Assembly (NCBI GenBank): GCA_022749755.1
Contig: CM040440.1
Span: 18,773,269 to 18,837,268, forward strand
DNA from: Azadirachta indica
Taxonomy: Eukaryota; Streptophyta; Magnoliopsida; Sapindales; Meliaceae
Length of the DNA stretch: 64,000 nucleotides
Reading direction: 5' to 3'
Shown here: piece after piece, positions 25,268 to 38,515 of the stretch
Layout: every line of letters begins with the position of its first letter
How positions within the stretch are numbered: the first letter of the stretch is position 1
Position numbers and translations under genes: made by a program
Notes under the pieces: generated by a model
Seen by the model: the letters and a program-made list of their open reading frames with translations, nothing else
What the model was told of the DNA's origin: nothing
Database searches by the model: none

Positions 25268-27327
25268 ACAAGATTAACACTAATCCTTAATTATTGTATA
25301 TATCAAAAGAAATTAAGCGTAGAGATTGCCAGATTCTAGCCGTATATAATATTTCAGAACTATATGTGTAAAAAAAAAAAAAATGTTTGAATTTAATTTA
25401 ATTTTTCGGAAACTGCAACACAAATTTTCGTGATATGTGATTTCTTACAGCGCGCAGGTTCATTTGTTCTAATAATTGCTGAAATGAAATTGCTGCTGAT
25501 GAAGTATAATTTTACTAGTTGCATATATTGTGGTAATTAATTAAAAGTGATTTTTTTTTATGAAGATTTAATTTGCGTACGTACGTTAATTATGCGTATG
25601 AATAAAATCGGCTTTCTGTCGTTACGTACACTATTAATTAAACTATGGAGAAAAAACCAAGCAACTTCTTTGAATTATCTAATTGATCTTAATTATATAT
25701 AAGTTAATATTTAAACGACGACAATGACTAGTTTGGTTCCCGTCAATCGTTTGGATCAAATGAGACAAAAGAGGATTCGGCTTATAACGGAGACTTCTAC
25801 TATGAAGTTAATTATTAATTAATAATTAAAGATATATAGCTAGCTAGTGTTTCTTAATTAATTTGTAGGAGAATTTAATTAATTATTACTAATATAATCT
25901 TTTTGAAGAAACCGTCGCACGTATTCACAGTAAAAGGAGTATCTACATGTTCACAAAAAGCTAGCTTGTTACAATTAAAGCATGCATATAAGTGAGACAA
26001 ATTAAGCTGTAATTTTCTTGAAATTTCAAATATATATATAAATGTGGAGTCTTACTGCTGTGTTATTTCCATCAATGAATGAGGACAATATATATTATTC
26101 TTAAACCAATCATATATTCATGTGTTATGTCAATATTTTTTTTTTCCTTTTCTGATAGAAAATACTAAAGGGTCTATTTGATTTTTGTAGTATGAATTCA
26201 ATTAATTACTATCTTTGACAATTGGGTATAAAGAATTATTTAAAACAATTATTTTTTGACTGTTATTCCGAAAGCTAGTTACAAAAGGAGTCTAGAATAA
26301 TTGAGATTGATTTTTACACCTTTTATTCCTCTGGAAGATTATATATATATATATATATATAAAAAATAAAGAATATATATTCCTCTTTTGAGGTCATGAG
26401 CTGGAACCCTACTAATCTATTGATTGTTACATATATATATATATATATTTAAGATAAATATACAATATTAATCTGATCTTGATAATAAATTTTAACTTCT
26501 TTCTACATTTTGGCATGCATTTGATCAATTTTATTTTGTTTCCGATTCTGCAAATTATGGGTAGTGCATGGACTATACATTTGGCTTTAGTGCCATCTAC
26601 TTATTTATGTAATTAATAAAATAATACAATTGTATGCTAGCGGCTCAAGCATAGGACACAATACTACTCCAACGACCTCTTATTCTCACTGCTGCCTGCC
26701 AAAAATATACATAATATTCCTATCATGGTTCGATGAAATTAAGATAGAAAATATATCTAAACATAAAATTAAAAAAAAAAAAAAGTAAAACAACACTCTT
26801 TTACTTTAATCTCTATTATCAATTCATGTCATATGAAGTTAATCGCATGTCTTTCTAATAAATTTATCACAAATATGTTACTTATTTATAAAGTTATAAT
26901 TTATTTAAAGTATGTTTATAATTAATGATTATATTTTATGTAATTTCAAAAGTACAACAGTTATAAAGTATTTAGTGAACACATACTGACTTTTACTTAT
27001 ATTTATCAATTAATTCTTCTATTATACTTTATAGTGGTAAAGACATCACAATTCATATATTTTAAACATATTTTTAATGTATAGTATATATTTCACTCAA
27101 AATTTATTTGCAAATTTTACTAAAATTGAGATTATATTTGAGAGCTCTCTGTATACGGACTGAGTCCATCGTGAGGTGAACTCCAATACCAAGAATCATA
27201 CATATATTATTAATTATAATGTCCCTTTAAATTAAAAATTTTAAAAAATTAAAATTATTGGCATAGAATAGAATGGCAATTATTTTAATACCCATCAATT
27301 TTTAGGGGCAGTTGTCTCTTGTGGACA
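22182..27327. other. AT-rich intergenic spacer upstream of the IDD gene
   Basis: About 5 kb with no recognisable gene. It starts with the SANT-like gene 3' UTR (to about 22.65 kb). Several AT microsatellites occur, for example 24703-24723, 25237-25259, 26340-26360 and 26430-26449. The high AT content and homopolymer runs give only short spurious frames on both strands. Confidence 0.5.
25237..25259. repeat. (AT)n microsatellite
   Basis: Uninterrupted AT dinucleotides of about 23 bases followed by ACACACA. It is one of several such arrays between 24.7 and 26.5 kb. Confidence 0.9.
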
Positions 27328-27347
27328 CTATATATATTTATATAAAG
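27328..27347 (+). promoter_or_regulatory. TATA box candidate for the IDD gene
   Basis: CTATATATATTTATATAAAG ends in a TATAAA about 255 bases upstream of the IDD start codon. The region between (27375-27602) is purine-rich like a plant 5' leader and contains a short upstream ORF from the ATG at 27414 (17 codons, stop at 27465-27467). Confidence 0.45.
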
Positions 27348-27602
27348 CCAAAGAAGACCAGATTTCAATGTTAGTCCTATGTAGCACACACAGTTATCTT
27401 CTTCACCCAGAAATGAAGGAGACTTCCCTGGTTTTTTGTCTTCCTCCAGTGAGAGCAGATTCCTGATTTCGTGTTCATCACCAAAAAACAAGGTGAAAGA
27501 TCACATACTACAAAGAAAAAAAAAAAAGGGAAGAGAGAAAGAAACAATAGAGTTTCGGAAAAGAGAAAAAAGACACAGACAAACTTTGTATATTATCTCA
27601 AA

Positions 27603-30271
27603 ATGTCAAATATTACAGGTGATGAAGGCAGTTTCTCTTCTGGAAATACTGGGGAAGAAGTCCAACAGCTTCAAGAAAAGCAACAGCAAAGCTTACAGAA
27701 TCACTTACATGGCTCCACTTCAGGACCTTCAGGTGCCACTAATAGCAATGGCTCTACCTCTCAACAACAACAACAACAACAACAGCAGCAGGCACCTAAG
27801 AAGAAAAGAAATCTCCCGGGAACTCCAGGCAAATTCGACCATCCCATCAACCGTATTTATGTTTTTGTTTTTATCATATTTGTCTAGCCTTGCTCCTAAA
27901 AGAGAGGAAAAGATTCATTCATAACAAGGAACATATCAAAGTTTGATCCAATTCAATCGATCCAAAGCAATTAAAAAGTTCTTTTGAGTTGTGTGATCTT
28001 CGTTCAAAAAAAATTAAAGCTGATTGATTTTGGCTGAAAGAGGAATGGATGGTTTTATAAGAAGTTCAATTATTGCCAAGAGATTACAATTATTGCTGAG
28101 AACTGTTTGCTTTGATTGCACTTTTTGTTTCTCTTTTTGTTTTTTACTGTTCTGAGCTATGTGGTCATGAATCTTAATTTCCTATTTTGACTGCTTTTTC
28201 TACATGTATAAATATTAATTTATATTTATATATACATAATATGCTTTGAAAGATTATGGCAGTTATTCAAATTATTTAATTTTTCATGATCCAGATCCGA
28301 ATGCTGAAGTTATTGCTCTATCACCAACAACACTAATGGCAACAAATCGGTTCGTGTGTGAGATTTGCAACAAAGGATTTCAAAGGGACCAGAACCTACA
28401 ATTACATCGCAGAGGCCATAATCTTCCATGGAAGCTTAGGCAAAGGACTACCACTGAGGTAAGAAAACGGGTCTACATATGCCCTGAGCCAAGCTGCGTT
28501 CACCACAACCCGGCTCGTGCATTAGGGGATCTTACAGGCATCAAAAAGCACTTCAGTCGTAAACATGGGGAGAAGAAATGGAAATGTGATAAGTGCTCAA
28601 AGAAATACGCAGTGCAATCTGATTGGAAAGCTCATCAAAAGACCTGTGGTACTAGGGAATACAAATGTGACTGTGGAACAATCTTTTCCAGGTTAATACT
28701 AAACTCTTCTATTGAACACATGCATGCTTAATTAGCTTTTATATACATAGATATATTTGGATGGTAAAATTTTTGGACTTCTAGGCCTGTCGAACTTCTT
28801 CACTGGAATTGATCATACCTTTACCGTGAACAGGAATTTTTCATTATGGTTAAAATTATACATGCATGATTGTCATTTGAAATCTTGGATATAAAATAAA
28901 AATTGGAGACAGTGGCCGACATACTGAAAGGCACTTTTGCACTTCCTTTTTGACGCCTTTTATACTATCAAGTTTGAAATCTCTGTCTTTCTCTGACCTC
29001 TATCTTCCCCTAGATTAGAAAAGACATGCAATCTCTTATAATTATCGTTAATATAAATAATTTTCTTTTTATTTTTATTTTTTTAAATTTTTATCCTGTA
29101 TCAACCTAATATGTCCCCACTGCTCACTCACTCATTTTGCAGAAGAGACAGCTTCATCACTCACAGGGCCTTCTGTGATGCACTAGCTGAAGAAAACAAC
29201 AAAGTAAACCAAGGACTAATGAACAGCTTGGGATCAAACATGCAAAACCAGATGCCGGAGGTTATGTCTTCAATGCCCTTAAACACCGCAACCAACACTT
29301 CCATTGGAATGTCCGAGTTCAATAATTTTGACCCAAAAAATCCTCTTAAATCTCTTCCTCAAGATCTTGTCCCTATGCCTTTTAAGTCTATGAACATGGG
29401 AGGGGGCATGTTCTCAAGTAGTTCCGGTACTCTCTTTGGGGGTCCGAGAAGCATTTCCTCATCTTCTTCAAGCCTCCAGCTTAGCTCCAACAGCTCATCC
29501 GGATTCAACTATCTCCAAGATAGTAAAAATGGTTGCCCAATTGCTGGAACAGCTCACATGTCAGCGACAGCCTTGTTGCAGAAAGCAGCACAAATGGGTG
29601 CAACAGCGAACAATAGTATAAACTCTCCGATGATGCAAAAGGGTTTTACCAGTAGCATGGTAGGCCCTGACCAGCAACTATCTTCAATTAAGCCACCATT
29701 GTATGGAGCCATTCAGCAGCAGCAACAGCATAATGCTTCGTATGATCACTTCTCATCACAGCCTGAACAGTCAAATATGGCTGGAATCAACGGCACCGGA
29801 GGATTCACAAACCAGATCATGCAAAAGACCTCGCAAGAAATATCACACCTTTTCGACGCTGGTACTGGCAGTGCAGCAATGACCGATGTGGGAATGTTTT
29901 CAAGTATGTACATGAGTGCTGACCACCAAAATCCAGGATTCATGAAGAGCATGGAAAACGAGGACAGTAGCGGAAGTTCTAGCTTTATACAAGCAGGAAG
30001 AAATACAATGGAACGTACCGCAACAGGACCATCAAGATTCGGAGGAAACAGTGCAGGCGCGGATATGATGACCCTTGATTTTATGGGAATTGGAGGAACA
30101 AGGCCAACAAACTTGCGTGATCAACAGCAGCATAATCAAATACAGCAACAGAGATTGGAACTTGAGGCAATGGGACAGCAGCAGCAGCAGAGAATGCAAA
30201 TAATGAATCCTTTCCAGCAACAGCTCTCACATGGGGATTCAGCAATTGAAAAACCTATATGGGATGTTTGA
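27603..30271 (+). CDS. INDETERMINATE-DOMAIN (IDD) C2H2 zinc-finger transcription factor
   Basis: Three exons, 27603-27828, 28295-28691 and 29143-30271, giving 583 aa. IDD proteins bind DNA through four fingers and work with GRAS proteins such as DELLA, SCR and SHR. After a Gln-rich N-terminus comes the basic KKKRNLPGTP signal, then DPNAEVIALSP and the ID domain: finger 1 about residues 97-117 (C-x2-C-x12-H-x3-H), finger 2 about 138-166, finger 3 about 173-193 (C-x2-C...H-x3-C) and finger 4 about 200-219 (CDCGTIFSRRDSFITH). Exon 3 adds the family motif MSATALLQKAAQMGAT and a variant of the TRDFLGLG motif (LTLDFMGIGG in kind). The first intron appears to use a GC donor at 27829; see findings. 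No ATG lies upstream in frame, so 27603 is the start. The subfamily is not assigned. Confidence 0.93.
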
Positions 30272-31128
30272 GGAAACGATCAAAGTTCTTATGTTTTTTT
30301 TTTTTTTGAAATTTTAATTTAGCTGTGTCCCTTCATGATTCATGACGAATGATAAGAAAGTTACCAAAATTCCAATGGGCTTGGCTTGGGTCCCCTTAGA
30401 ATTTGGCCAACCACAATGTAGGACTTGAGCTTGTATTTTGAATTCACAAGGGAAGTGGCCCTCATGCATAATTTAATTAATGAGATCTCTCTTTTTAATC
30501 TTTCTTAGTAAGCCAGTCTGAGCCTGCTCAGGACTTGAGATGAAAGTACTATTACACGTTTCTTCAAATAGGAATATGATAATCCAAACTTCAAATTCAA
30601 ACTATAATTAATTATGCAAGGACCAAGATGGCTATGTAATGTACAATAACAATTAGGATTGATGCAATATTTATCCTTTTAATATACCCCAAATTAGATG
30701 CTGGATAGAATTCAGTTTTTTATATCTATAGAGAATTAATTTCCTTCAGTATATTGGACATTAGACGATGATCAGTAGTGGTTCATGTTGTTCTCCTTCT
30801 CCACAAATTTATCCCCAATATTTTCTTCATAGTTAGATTTTTGAGAAAAGTCACTTTTTTTTTTTCTTCCGAATTATTGAATTTTGAAAAAGTATCGTAT
30901 CTTCATTTCTACAAGTTTACCATATCAAATGAAAATAAAGCTGGGCTGAGCCTGATGGGCTATGTTGCTTATTATCAGGATGTGGGAGGGCCCATAAATC
31001 CAGATAACATACAACAGTCGAGTCCCGCGAAATAAAGGGCATTATCGTAAATTCGGTGCATAAATAAAGTTGCCGCCATCTGATGATCCCTCGCCCAGAA
31101 CATCACAATAAACCCTAACCCTAATCCT

Positions 31129-31156
31129 ATACATATATATATATATATATATATAT
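31129..31156. repeat. (AT)n microsatellite
   Basis: TA/AT dinucleotides for about 28 bases, directly after a short CCCTAA-containing telo-box-like motif. Confidence 0.9.
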
Positions 31157-31832
31157 AGAAGAAAATGTATAGCAAAGGCAACCAATTTCCGCGCCTCTTG
31201 TTATTCCCCTGGTCGCTACAGATTATTATTTCTCTTAGATTAGATTTTTGTATTTGGGGACTGGGTTTTTCTGGGAATGAATATGAATGCGTTAGGGTGA
31301 TTGTATAAACAACGGGAAAGAGTAAGGGCAGTGATGTTGAGAACTACCTATTTTATGAGGGTTAATCCCTTGTGATTATAAAACACCAATGGGTGTTATT
31401 TGGTTGGTTAGGTAGGGGGCTGATGAGTGGATGGCTGCAATATTAAATTAGGGGTTAGTTTTCTAATTAAGAGATATGTTACTAAATTGTCTCTTAAAAA
31501 CTAACAGTGAAATGACAATAAACTAACACCGGGGTGTCTCTCTCACTACTTAAAACGTCAAGAGGCTGTCTGTCGTTTCAGAAAGAAACTATATGACATA
31601 CTATAGATATTTATATGCGAACTTGAATTTATAATTTTGGTTTTCCAAAAGTTTCGAAGCTAAATCATGTATGCCCAGTGTGGGATAATAATATCATACG
31701 AAATCATTTTTCCTGCCTTCTGCGAACATAAAATAAAATTATTTAATTAATTTATTTTAAATAACAAAAATTAAAAATGTATATAACGATACATTGAATT
31801 CCAGAGATGCATCAGTCCAGTAGTACTTATCA

Positions 31833-32000
31833 ACCCCACCCCCCCAATAAAACAAGGGGGAAAAGAGTTCGAACATTTTCTAATGTTAGTTACATTTTAG
31901 TTATTTATTATTAAGCAAAAGTCCGGATTATATCGTTATCCTGCTAGTGCGTGCGTGCGTGCCAAAATTGCACACAACACCCCCCCACCACCCCCACCCA
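31833..32000 (-). other. Two G-rich tracts (minus strand) downstream of the MTPC4-like stop
   Basis: On the plus strand there are C-rich runs at 31833-31846 and 31979-32000. On the transcript strand these read as G-runs of 4-7 broken by single T or TGGT, about 155 and 310 bases past the stop codon. If the 3' UTR reaches that far, the RNA has quadruplex potential. Confidence 0.45.
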
Positions 32001-32154
32001 ATCCATCTTCCTCACAAGGGGATCAACTGCATTGTTGAACCAACCAATTCTGCTTCACTTTCCTTCTCTAGGCTAATATTTTCCTCTTTTTGATACAACA
32101 AATAACTTTTTTTTAAAAAAAAAAAAAAAAAAAGGCAGATCGCAAGCATTTCCA

Positions 32155-35100
32155 CTATTCACAGTTGTACACAGGGATTGGACGCCCCAGTCTTAGCTCT
32201 AAGCTTGCTTGGAAAACATTTGGAACTGCATTTAAAATCTCCTTTTCAGCTTCCTCTGCAACTTTCATTGCATCCCTGCAATGGTTTAAACAGAAAAACT
32301 TACCATACATAGTGACATCAATCCGCTGCTAAGTCAACAAGTCAGTGTGAACAATTCATCAGGCATGTAAATGAACAAGTCATACACACCGTATCAGGAT
32401 GTCTGGAGGCATGGAAACTTCAATTTCAAGTAAAATCTGGTCATGCAGCAAGTGGCGGGTTATGCGTTCAACCACCATTTTCTGAAAATCAAAACTCTTA
32501 TCTTCAATCAAAAAAGAATATGACATATATTTATCACTACTAAAGTACACATGCTCAAACAGAAAATAGTGGAGGCATATCAAGAGAACTCGATGATCAT
32601 TTAAGGCTTACAGGCCACCTAATCTGCATCTTCTGCTTAATACGGAAAAACATAAAAATTTATCTTGGGATCAGGTGCGGTAAATGCTCCGGCTAGAACA
32701 AAAGGAACAAGAGACTTGAAAATAATACCAAGCATATTTTGCAGACTAACAAGCCAACATCAGACAGATGCAACACAAAAATTCAAGAGTGCCTTCTAAT
32801 TAGTAAAATTTCAGAACCTCCCCTTCATTGAAATGACTTCAGATTCCAAAACCATAGATAGTATAGCCTACAGGCATCTATTAGCGACATAATGTAATAT
32901 CAATCTACCAGTGAGTAAACCATTATACTCACAAAACTTAAGGGACAAGAAAATAATACCTCACGAAATTTTGATGACAAAATATTGTAGACAACAGCAT
33001 CAATATCTGGGTCGTTTGTGCAAATATGACTGCTATGATCCCTGTTTCCCGTCAGACTTTCTTGCTGGTCCATCAAACTATGACATAATTGTAAATATGC
33101 CGGATCTACAAGGACATGCGCAAAACGAGATCAGGACACAAACTTAAATTGGAAAGTTAGAATTGAAGGACAATATGCTCTGTTAACATACAGATTAAAG
33201 TGACCATGAAGAATGAATCAAAGAAAGTGAGACAATGATGAACTTTTGAGTCACAACAAGAAGATCAATGACAACATAAAAAAAAAAAAAAAACTACAAT
33301 TAAAATGAGCCTGAATAAGCCATAACTTAGCCTTGTAAATGAAAGATACATGTACCTAACCTGAATAAGAAAGAGGCATAAATTTAGGAGAAGTCAGATG
33401 CAGATGGTCAAAACAGGAAAATGAGGGGTTACAGTAAATGAACTAGTGGCCTGCACGTGTACAGCGAAACCACTCTGTCATGGCCTTATTAGGCAAGATG
33501 ACATAACTGCAATTCATAAGTGTTTTCCTAGGCCTGATTTATGGAAAGATCACCAGGTTGGACGAACTGGTTCAGTTAAGATTTAGAATTCTGACCCTAA
33601 CTAGCTCTCAATGAGTTTAAAAAGCAAATAACTATATACAACCAGATGAAACACCAATCCTCTCCACAATTGAGAAACATGCATACCTAAAACTATGACG
33701 CATCACTAGGCAACACATAGATCAATGACGTGGTCAAGAAGACGACCAGATCATAAAAGAAAATAACATGCATAAGTGGAAAACTACCCTGTACTAAAAT
33801 AGATATCATGAAACAGATCTCACACATGGAGCAATAAGTAAGAAGAAGCTACTTCCATGATCCCCAACCACCATAATCGACCCACACCTTATTATTAAAT
33901 GATTGCAGCTTAATTTAGTCAAAAGACGTAAGAGAAATGGCCCATAAAAGTCTCACAACCACCAAGCTACTGCAGAACTAACCAGTGAAAGTAACTTTTA
34001 GATTCTAGTTTATCTGAACCAGTTAACAAAATTATGAGACCAGGTAACGAACCTATATGTATGAAAACTTCAGATACTTGAGGATGGGACCTATGAATTT
34101 GATTACGAACATTTTCACCAACGCCATGTGCAGCACTAACACTAGAAAACGGGTCAACCTGCAAGTTCAAAAAACATACCAGGCAGGGTATATTTCAGTT
34201 AGGACTTCCAGTTTGATTATATGGATGTTGTTTCAGAATCCAATGCAAACATCTACATTAATGTGAAGTATGTTATAATTTGGAGAGCCTACCACAATGT
34301 GTACATCGAGATACAGAGATGAACCAGCCCTCCTTCCCCTCAAACGGTGGCATCCCTGCAGAAAATTTGAGACACTCTCTTATGAAGAATACAACAGAAA
34401 AGAACTAATAACTTAATCAGCCGAAAAGACCAAACTGATGAAAAAGAAAAGATTTACCAGTGAACTGTGGAATCCCATGAGTTAAAATCAAACAATTCTT
34501 AATTTAAATTCATGGTAGTCTACAATTAGATGAGTCAATAATTAAACAAGCAACACAATTTTCCACGGAAATATTTCGTGGAAAATGTTAAAATTCAAGT
34601 AATACCTTAACTCCTTCAACTTTTAATATTGTTTCTCTTATAGGGATCAAATGTTCAGATGGTATTGCAGCATCCACCAGTTCCAAGACACTAATAATAG
34701 ACACAAAAAAGAACATGTTAAATATAAAGATTCATGATGAAATTACTAAAATAAGCACTCAAAAGTTTTAATACATTAAAGATGAACCTTGGGTTGAGAT
34801 CATTAACACTGCAGCATTATAACCATACAAATTGCATAAGCCATAGAATCTGGTCATCTACACAGACCATATGACTTTCTTGGACTGTAAAATTTAATTG
34901 ATATCAAAGATTCACAATCAGGAAACAATAAATAGATTCCTTTGTTTGAGAAATCTGGCTACAGCCAGTGAGCCTCTAAATCCATTCACGATGACTTTGA
35001 TTTAAGTTGGATGAATTTTAATCTAACAGGTGAACCAAAACAGTCACAACTAAAACATTGAAGATAACCAGGAAAAGACAGAGAAAAAAAAGGATGTGGA

Positions 35101-35821
35101 AACCAAAGAGTACTAGTAATGCTTTGGCTGGTGGACATAATTGACAAACATTGGGTGAAATTCGGCCTCTTCAAGGCCTAAATGACTAAAACCTTTTGTA
35201 ACTATCAAGAGTGCAAGAAGGAACACGGGTACAGAAAGTGCAACAAAATGGAAGCCACACAAGTAGAGAAAGTAGATAGAATATACCTCTGATATCCACT
35301 CTCAAGTCCAGCTTTTAGGATCATGCCTGAGACAACTAGTCCAGCTAGCGGATCTAGAAACTTAACTCCAAGAATAGAACCTCCTAAATCATGATCAAAA
35401 TCTGCAGTCAGTGAAAGTTCTGGGTTCAAAGGATTGAAAAGCAATAGATTATCATTTAGCAGTTCATACACTTCATATGTATGAATAATAATCTCCCACT
35501 TTGCAATAAATATTTAAGCATTACACTCTCATGTCTGCATATTCTGACTCGCAACAAATTACGACAAATTCATGTAGCCAACTATTCCTAGGGTTTAAAA
35601 GAAACCAAATGCTTGTTAAAATGAACTACATCTTCTTACCAACCCCAATAAGAGCAACTACAGAGGATATAGCATCAGCACGATGATGCCATGCATTTGC
35701 TTTCATCAATCCACTACCCTGCCTCTCCCCAGCTCGTTTTGTTATCCAATAAAGCCTATTTGTAACATAACATTCAAAAATAAAAATGACAAAGTAGACA
35801 AAAACTACAGACATCAGTTGA

Positions 35822-35864
<43 letters not shown>

Positions 35865-37468
35865 TTACAAACAAACAAGTGTATCAAAAAAGAAGGGTTG
35901 CACAAATTAAGACCAAATCAAAGAAAACTGCTATAGGATCTGGTACCCTTCTTTAACAGATATTGATAGAATAGTCACAGTCAAAGCTAGGATTGGGTGC
36001 TCCATATCAATTCCATGATGATGTCCACTGTGATGATGGCTGTGCACATGCTCATGAGTCAAGGAGTGGTTGGCTACTTCAGGAGCCACAGACATTAAAT
36101 TCTGCACATGATAAAAGTAAACTTCTAAGTGAAAGAAAAAATTTATAAGTAAAATTTGATTTCATTTCAAATTTGTAAATTTTCACAACTATACATTTAC
36201 TTCTTTAATTCCAACTGGCAATAAAATAATGTGAGAATTATAGAGAAACTATAACTGAGAACTTGAACCATGTTTTATTGGTTTTATCATCACAGTGAAG
36301 AGAGGAGATAGCAGCTGTACAAGCAAAATTTCTAATGCGTGCCATGCAATACCACCAGCTGTTGCCAAAAGCATACAAGAGATTCCAAGAGCCCCCAGAG
36401 TCTCAAATTTACCATGCCCTGAGATAATAACAAGAAAGAGAAAGAAAAGTTATAAAATCTAGAAGATGTTGCAAAGGCCTAAAGAGCGCCTAAAGCATCT
36501 GTAATGCCTTGTAAAACAAGTTTCTCATAATCTTGGACATTGATTTAGAAAAAAAAACTCATCATGACTAAAATTGGATCATTCAGGCTCCCCAGATAAT
36601 CAAACTAATCTAGAAATAAACACACAACTGGCAAATGACTGAAAAATGAACCAATCAATTTTTCCAAAGGTAAATAGAAACTCAAAACTGAACGAACTCC
36701 TATAAGTAATCCTCGAATTAAGAAAATTTTGAGCCATGTTTATTTCCTAGTTATCATTGCACGGGGAAAAGCTATGTACTTTCAATTTTAATTGAATCCT
36801 TTAATTTTATCAGTTTGCATGCTTTATCCTTAGCAATAATGAACCTCTTCTTAAAATGATAAAACAGTATACAAAGCAACATAGGTCGCGTCTACATGAT
36901 AAATTAAAGAACAATGGAGTAGCGTGTAGGTACAAATTAAGAGCGACCATATGGGTGTTCTTTGTCTTTGGGAGCCTTTGCCGCTTTGTATGACCACAAC
37001 GCAATGCCACTTAGAACCTGCATCAGAAGAAGCAAAAAAAAAAAATTCACACAATGATCACTTGTACAGTAATAGGCAAGCGGCAAAAGTAATACTGCAT
37101 ATTACCACATCGGACAGAGAATGGGCAGCATCAGCAATAATCGCAGTACTTCCCGATAAATATCCAGTTAAAGCTTTGCTTGCCGCTAGCCCAATATCGG
37201 AGGTGAGACCCAGCCGGAAAATGTTCTCAGCTTCTTTTCCAGACAACTGTTGGTGGTGGTGGTGGTGGTCATGAGAATTTCCTAAATGCCACCTAACTGG
37301 GATCTTGAGATAATGTTGATTAGCGAACGGTGAAGAAGGGTGGTGGAGTTGGAACTGGAAATTCATGGATTGAATCACGGGTTGATAGTAGGTTTTGCTG
37401 GATCGTGAGGAGACACTTGACATGTAAGTTCGGTATATGGAGTTGAAATTACGGAATCTGAATCCCAT
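32155..37468 (-). CDS. MTPC4: Cation diffusion facilitator, metal tolerance protein C4-like (Zn-type)
   Basis: Twelve coding exons (plus coordinates, in transcript order): 37106-37468, 36948-37017, 36321-36418, 35947-36101, 35640-35755, 35287-35383, 34606-34690, 34293-34355, 34053-34158, 32960-33105, 32390-32481, 32155-32275; 503 aa. CDF proteins exchange divalent metal for protons across membranes. The two metal-site helices carry HxxxD, in DAAHSLSD (residues 113-120) and WHHRAD (His252/Asp256), the pattern of zinc-preferring CDFs rather than the DxxxD of Mn-CDFs. There is a His run near residue 67-72 and a His-rich loop about 189-207 between membrane segments. KFETLGALGIS, GVKFLDPLAGLVVSGMI and YLDVHIVVDPFSSVSAAH are family blocks, the last in the cytosolic C-terminal domain. 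The end of exon 3 was set at the GTACAG donor because it restores family spacing; a donor 27 bases downstream also keeps frame. The N-terminus is basic and could target an organelle (inference). Confidence 0.9.
35825..35861. repeat. (GA)n microsatellite in MTPC4-like intron 4
   Basis: About 18 GA units lie in the intron between exons 4 and 5. On the transcript strand this is a (CT)n tract about 70-105 bases upstream of the exon 5 acceptor, within the polypyrimidine-rich part of the intron. Confidence 0.9.
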
Positions 37469-38515
37469 TATCTGATGAATTGAAAGAAAACAAGAATTAA
37501 ATTAGGGTTTTGTTGATATTCGATTCAGGGTTCAGTTTTTGGAAGAGGAAAGATGACTAACTGTATCAGTTGCTTAAGATTACGGTTCTTGTTGTCCACG
37601 TAAGCGGTCTTACAGTTACAGTAGTCGGAGCATCCTTTATTTCCCTTGTCGTTTCCTTTCGTACAAATGTCTTTCCATTCTTTTATTTCATAATTACCTA
37701 TTTTATTTTCACAAAACGGATTTCTCTCTTTTAACTAACCTTCCGCTTCCAGCACAATACATTATAACCAGGTTCATAAGGTTTATAAATTAAACTAAAA
37801 AGGTTATCTATTACCCACAGAATCTATTATCATTTTTTTTACTATCATTTTTTATTTGTATTCAATTAATGACATTATTTATTTCTCGCATATCATATTC
37901 TGCATGAAAAATTTATATTTATAATATTATTCATGAAAAAAAACCCATGGTAATTAGTTCATTTGCTAGAATTCTTACTCACATAATTGGGTAATAATTT
38001 TTATATTTTGTAATATTTATAAAAATGGCTATATCAAAAAAAAAAAAAAAGGAATTTGCAGATGTCGGTTACCGACCAACCATAAGTTGCATGTAATTTG
38101 ATGGATCCATTTTTATCGATCCAACTGAACTTTTGCTGCATAAATCTGGGCCAGCCGAATGACCGCCGATGTTGTTCAGAACAGTAGCGATGTCTGGGTC
38201 AGGTATATTTTTTCCAAAGGGCTTAATTAAATTTATTGGATACTTTTAATCTGTCCTTTTCAATTGTGTTTTTATTTACCGCATTCGAACCAACTCTTTT
38301 AAGAAAGCCCAACTCGAACATCCAGTCTCAAGTTTCAGATAAAACTAAGAATATGTCAAGCCTTGGCCTCGTTATCTTTAGAGAGGAGGCAGAGGTAGAG
38401 CCCCGGCATTGGTCAAATTTCAATATCGAGCAAGAGGAAGTTCTCAACATTCATAAAGCTGCAATCGCAGTCCAAATTCCCCTTCCTCCAATTCCCAATG
38501 CAGTCACAAATACCT
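37469..38515. other. MTPC4-like promoter and LD 3' region
   Basis: Tandem arrangement: the minus-strand LD gene ends at 38516 and the minus-strand transporter starts at 37468. The right part should be the LD 3' UTR and the left part the transporter leader and promoter. No gene-like frame other than shadows. Confidence 0.5.

Larger units (their letters stand above)
30272..32154. other. Convergent 3' region between the IDD and MTPC4-like genes
   Basis: Contains the 3' UTR of the IDD gene on the left and of the minus-strand transporter on the right. It holds a telo-box-like AAACCCTAACCCTAA at about 31111-31126, an (AT)n array at 31129-31156, two C-rich tracts (31833-31846 and 31979-32000) and an A-run of about 21 bases at 32114-32134. 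No coding frame is recognisable. Confidence 0.55.

Noticed and set aside
32914..34270. Plus-strand frames of 69-78 codons across the transporter introns and exons 9-10
   Set aside because: Antisense to, or straddling, verified exons of the minus-strand CDF gene.
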